From the NCBI RefSeq assembly GCF_012273895.1, contig NC_052127.1:186001-250000 (forward strand): DNA of 64,000 nt. Direction: 5' to 3'. Each line of letters begins with the position of its first letter. The stretch's first letter is position 1. Shown one piece after another: positions 63,631 to 64,000 of the stretch. Under the pieces are notes generated by a model. It did not search any database. It had not been told where the DNA came from and saw nothing but the letters and a program-made list of their open reading frames with translations. A program made the position numbers and the translations under genes. This DNA is from Zerene cesonia. Lineage: Eukaryota > Arthropoda > Insecta > Lepidoptera > Pieridae.

Positions 63631-63825
63631 TGAGTATATATAAAATTCTCGTGTCACAATGTTAGTCTCTATACTCCTCCGAAACGGCTTGACCGATTCC
63701 TCTGAAATTTGGTAAGCATATTGGGTAGGTCTGAGAATCGGCCAACATCTATTTTTTATCCCGATATTCCTACGGGATACGGACTTACGCGGGTGAAACC
63801 GCGGGGCGCAGCTAGTGAGTATATA
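63631..63825 (+). mobile_element. Helitron-like element, family B, flanked by a 10-bp direct repeat
   Basis: Body 63641-63815 (TAAAATTCTCGTGTCACAAT to GGGGCGCAGCTAG), perfect hairpin 63788-63803. TGAGTATATA occurs at 63631-63640 and 63816-63825. Confidence 0.8.
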
Positions 63826-64000
63826 AAACGCTAAAAATGCAAAAGTGCTGCCATGTTATTTTTGAATAACTTAAAAGTATGATTTCAAATTATTTGAGAA
63901 TTATTTACTTGTTCTTGTGAGTTCGTTGGCTTTGATTTGTCTCGCCGCGTCAAAGAAATGTTATTACTCTTATAGAACTTCTGTTATTACTTCGCAGTGC

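Overview
The window looks like lepidopteran (moth or butterfly) nuclear DNA. It is AT-rich, almost free of long open reading frames, and packed with dispersed repeats of kinds I associate with Lepidoptera. The main classes are short Helitron-like elements (5'-TC start, GC hairpin, CTAG end, inserted between A and T), A-tailed SINE/LINE-end repeats that begin TGTGGGAGTCGAGCACGC, tRNA-derived SINEs with intact A and B boxes and a trinucleotide tail, and fold-back elements carrying the GTTCGAAACGTCGGGTTAATA module. Two runs of exactly 1000 N (42679-43678 and 60041-61040) are assembly gaps. Family identities come from recognition and internal comparison, not from a database search.

Only one complete protein gene can be assembled by reading. 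It is a three-exon, 60-residue secreted Kazal-type protease inhibitor on the minus strand (exons 15201-15186, 14477-14357 and 13891-13846). All exon phases agree, the donors are GTGAGT, six cysteines have Kazal spacing, and there is a TATA-like/TCAGT core promoter and an ATTAAA poly(A) signal. Its introns hold a K-family repeat, a tRNA-derived SINE and two Helitron-like pieces. Two further plus-strand starts look like real first coding exons of genes that continue elsewhere: 10099-10161 (21 codons, GTGAGT donor) and 62873-63130 (86 codons, GTGAGA donor). A TATA-less Inr+DPE core promoter at 54814-54848 could serve the latter gene.

Layout: 1-9 kb is AT-rich with Helitron-like and SINE remnants, a GC-rich compound minisatellite (1371-1855) and a possible minus-strand exon (4102-4186). 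9-16 kb holds the 10.1 kb exon and the Kazal gene. 16-32 kb is mostly repeats, including a nested Helitron insertion (22524-22906) and a head-to-head repeat pair (27533-27962). 32.4-32.7 kb contains a perfect 111-bp inverted repeat whose arms each carry a tRNA-like Pol III unit. 33-59 kb is repeat-rich intergenic or intronic DNA with a few GC-rich islands that look regulatory. 59.9-61.1 kb is a 5'-truncated non-LTR retrotransposon around the second gap, with an 18-bp target-site duplication. 61-64 kb ends with the 62.9 kb exon, which starts 7 bp from an antisense reverse-transcriptase fragment.

I did not find a convincing multi-gene novel system. The most useful results are the Kazal gene, the palindromic tRNA-like pair, the retrotransposon spanning the gap and the candidate promoter/exon pairs.
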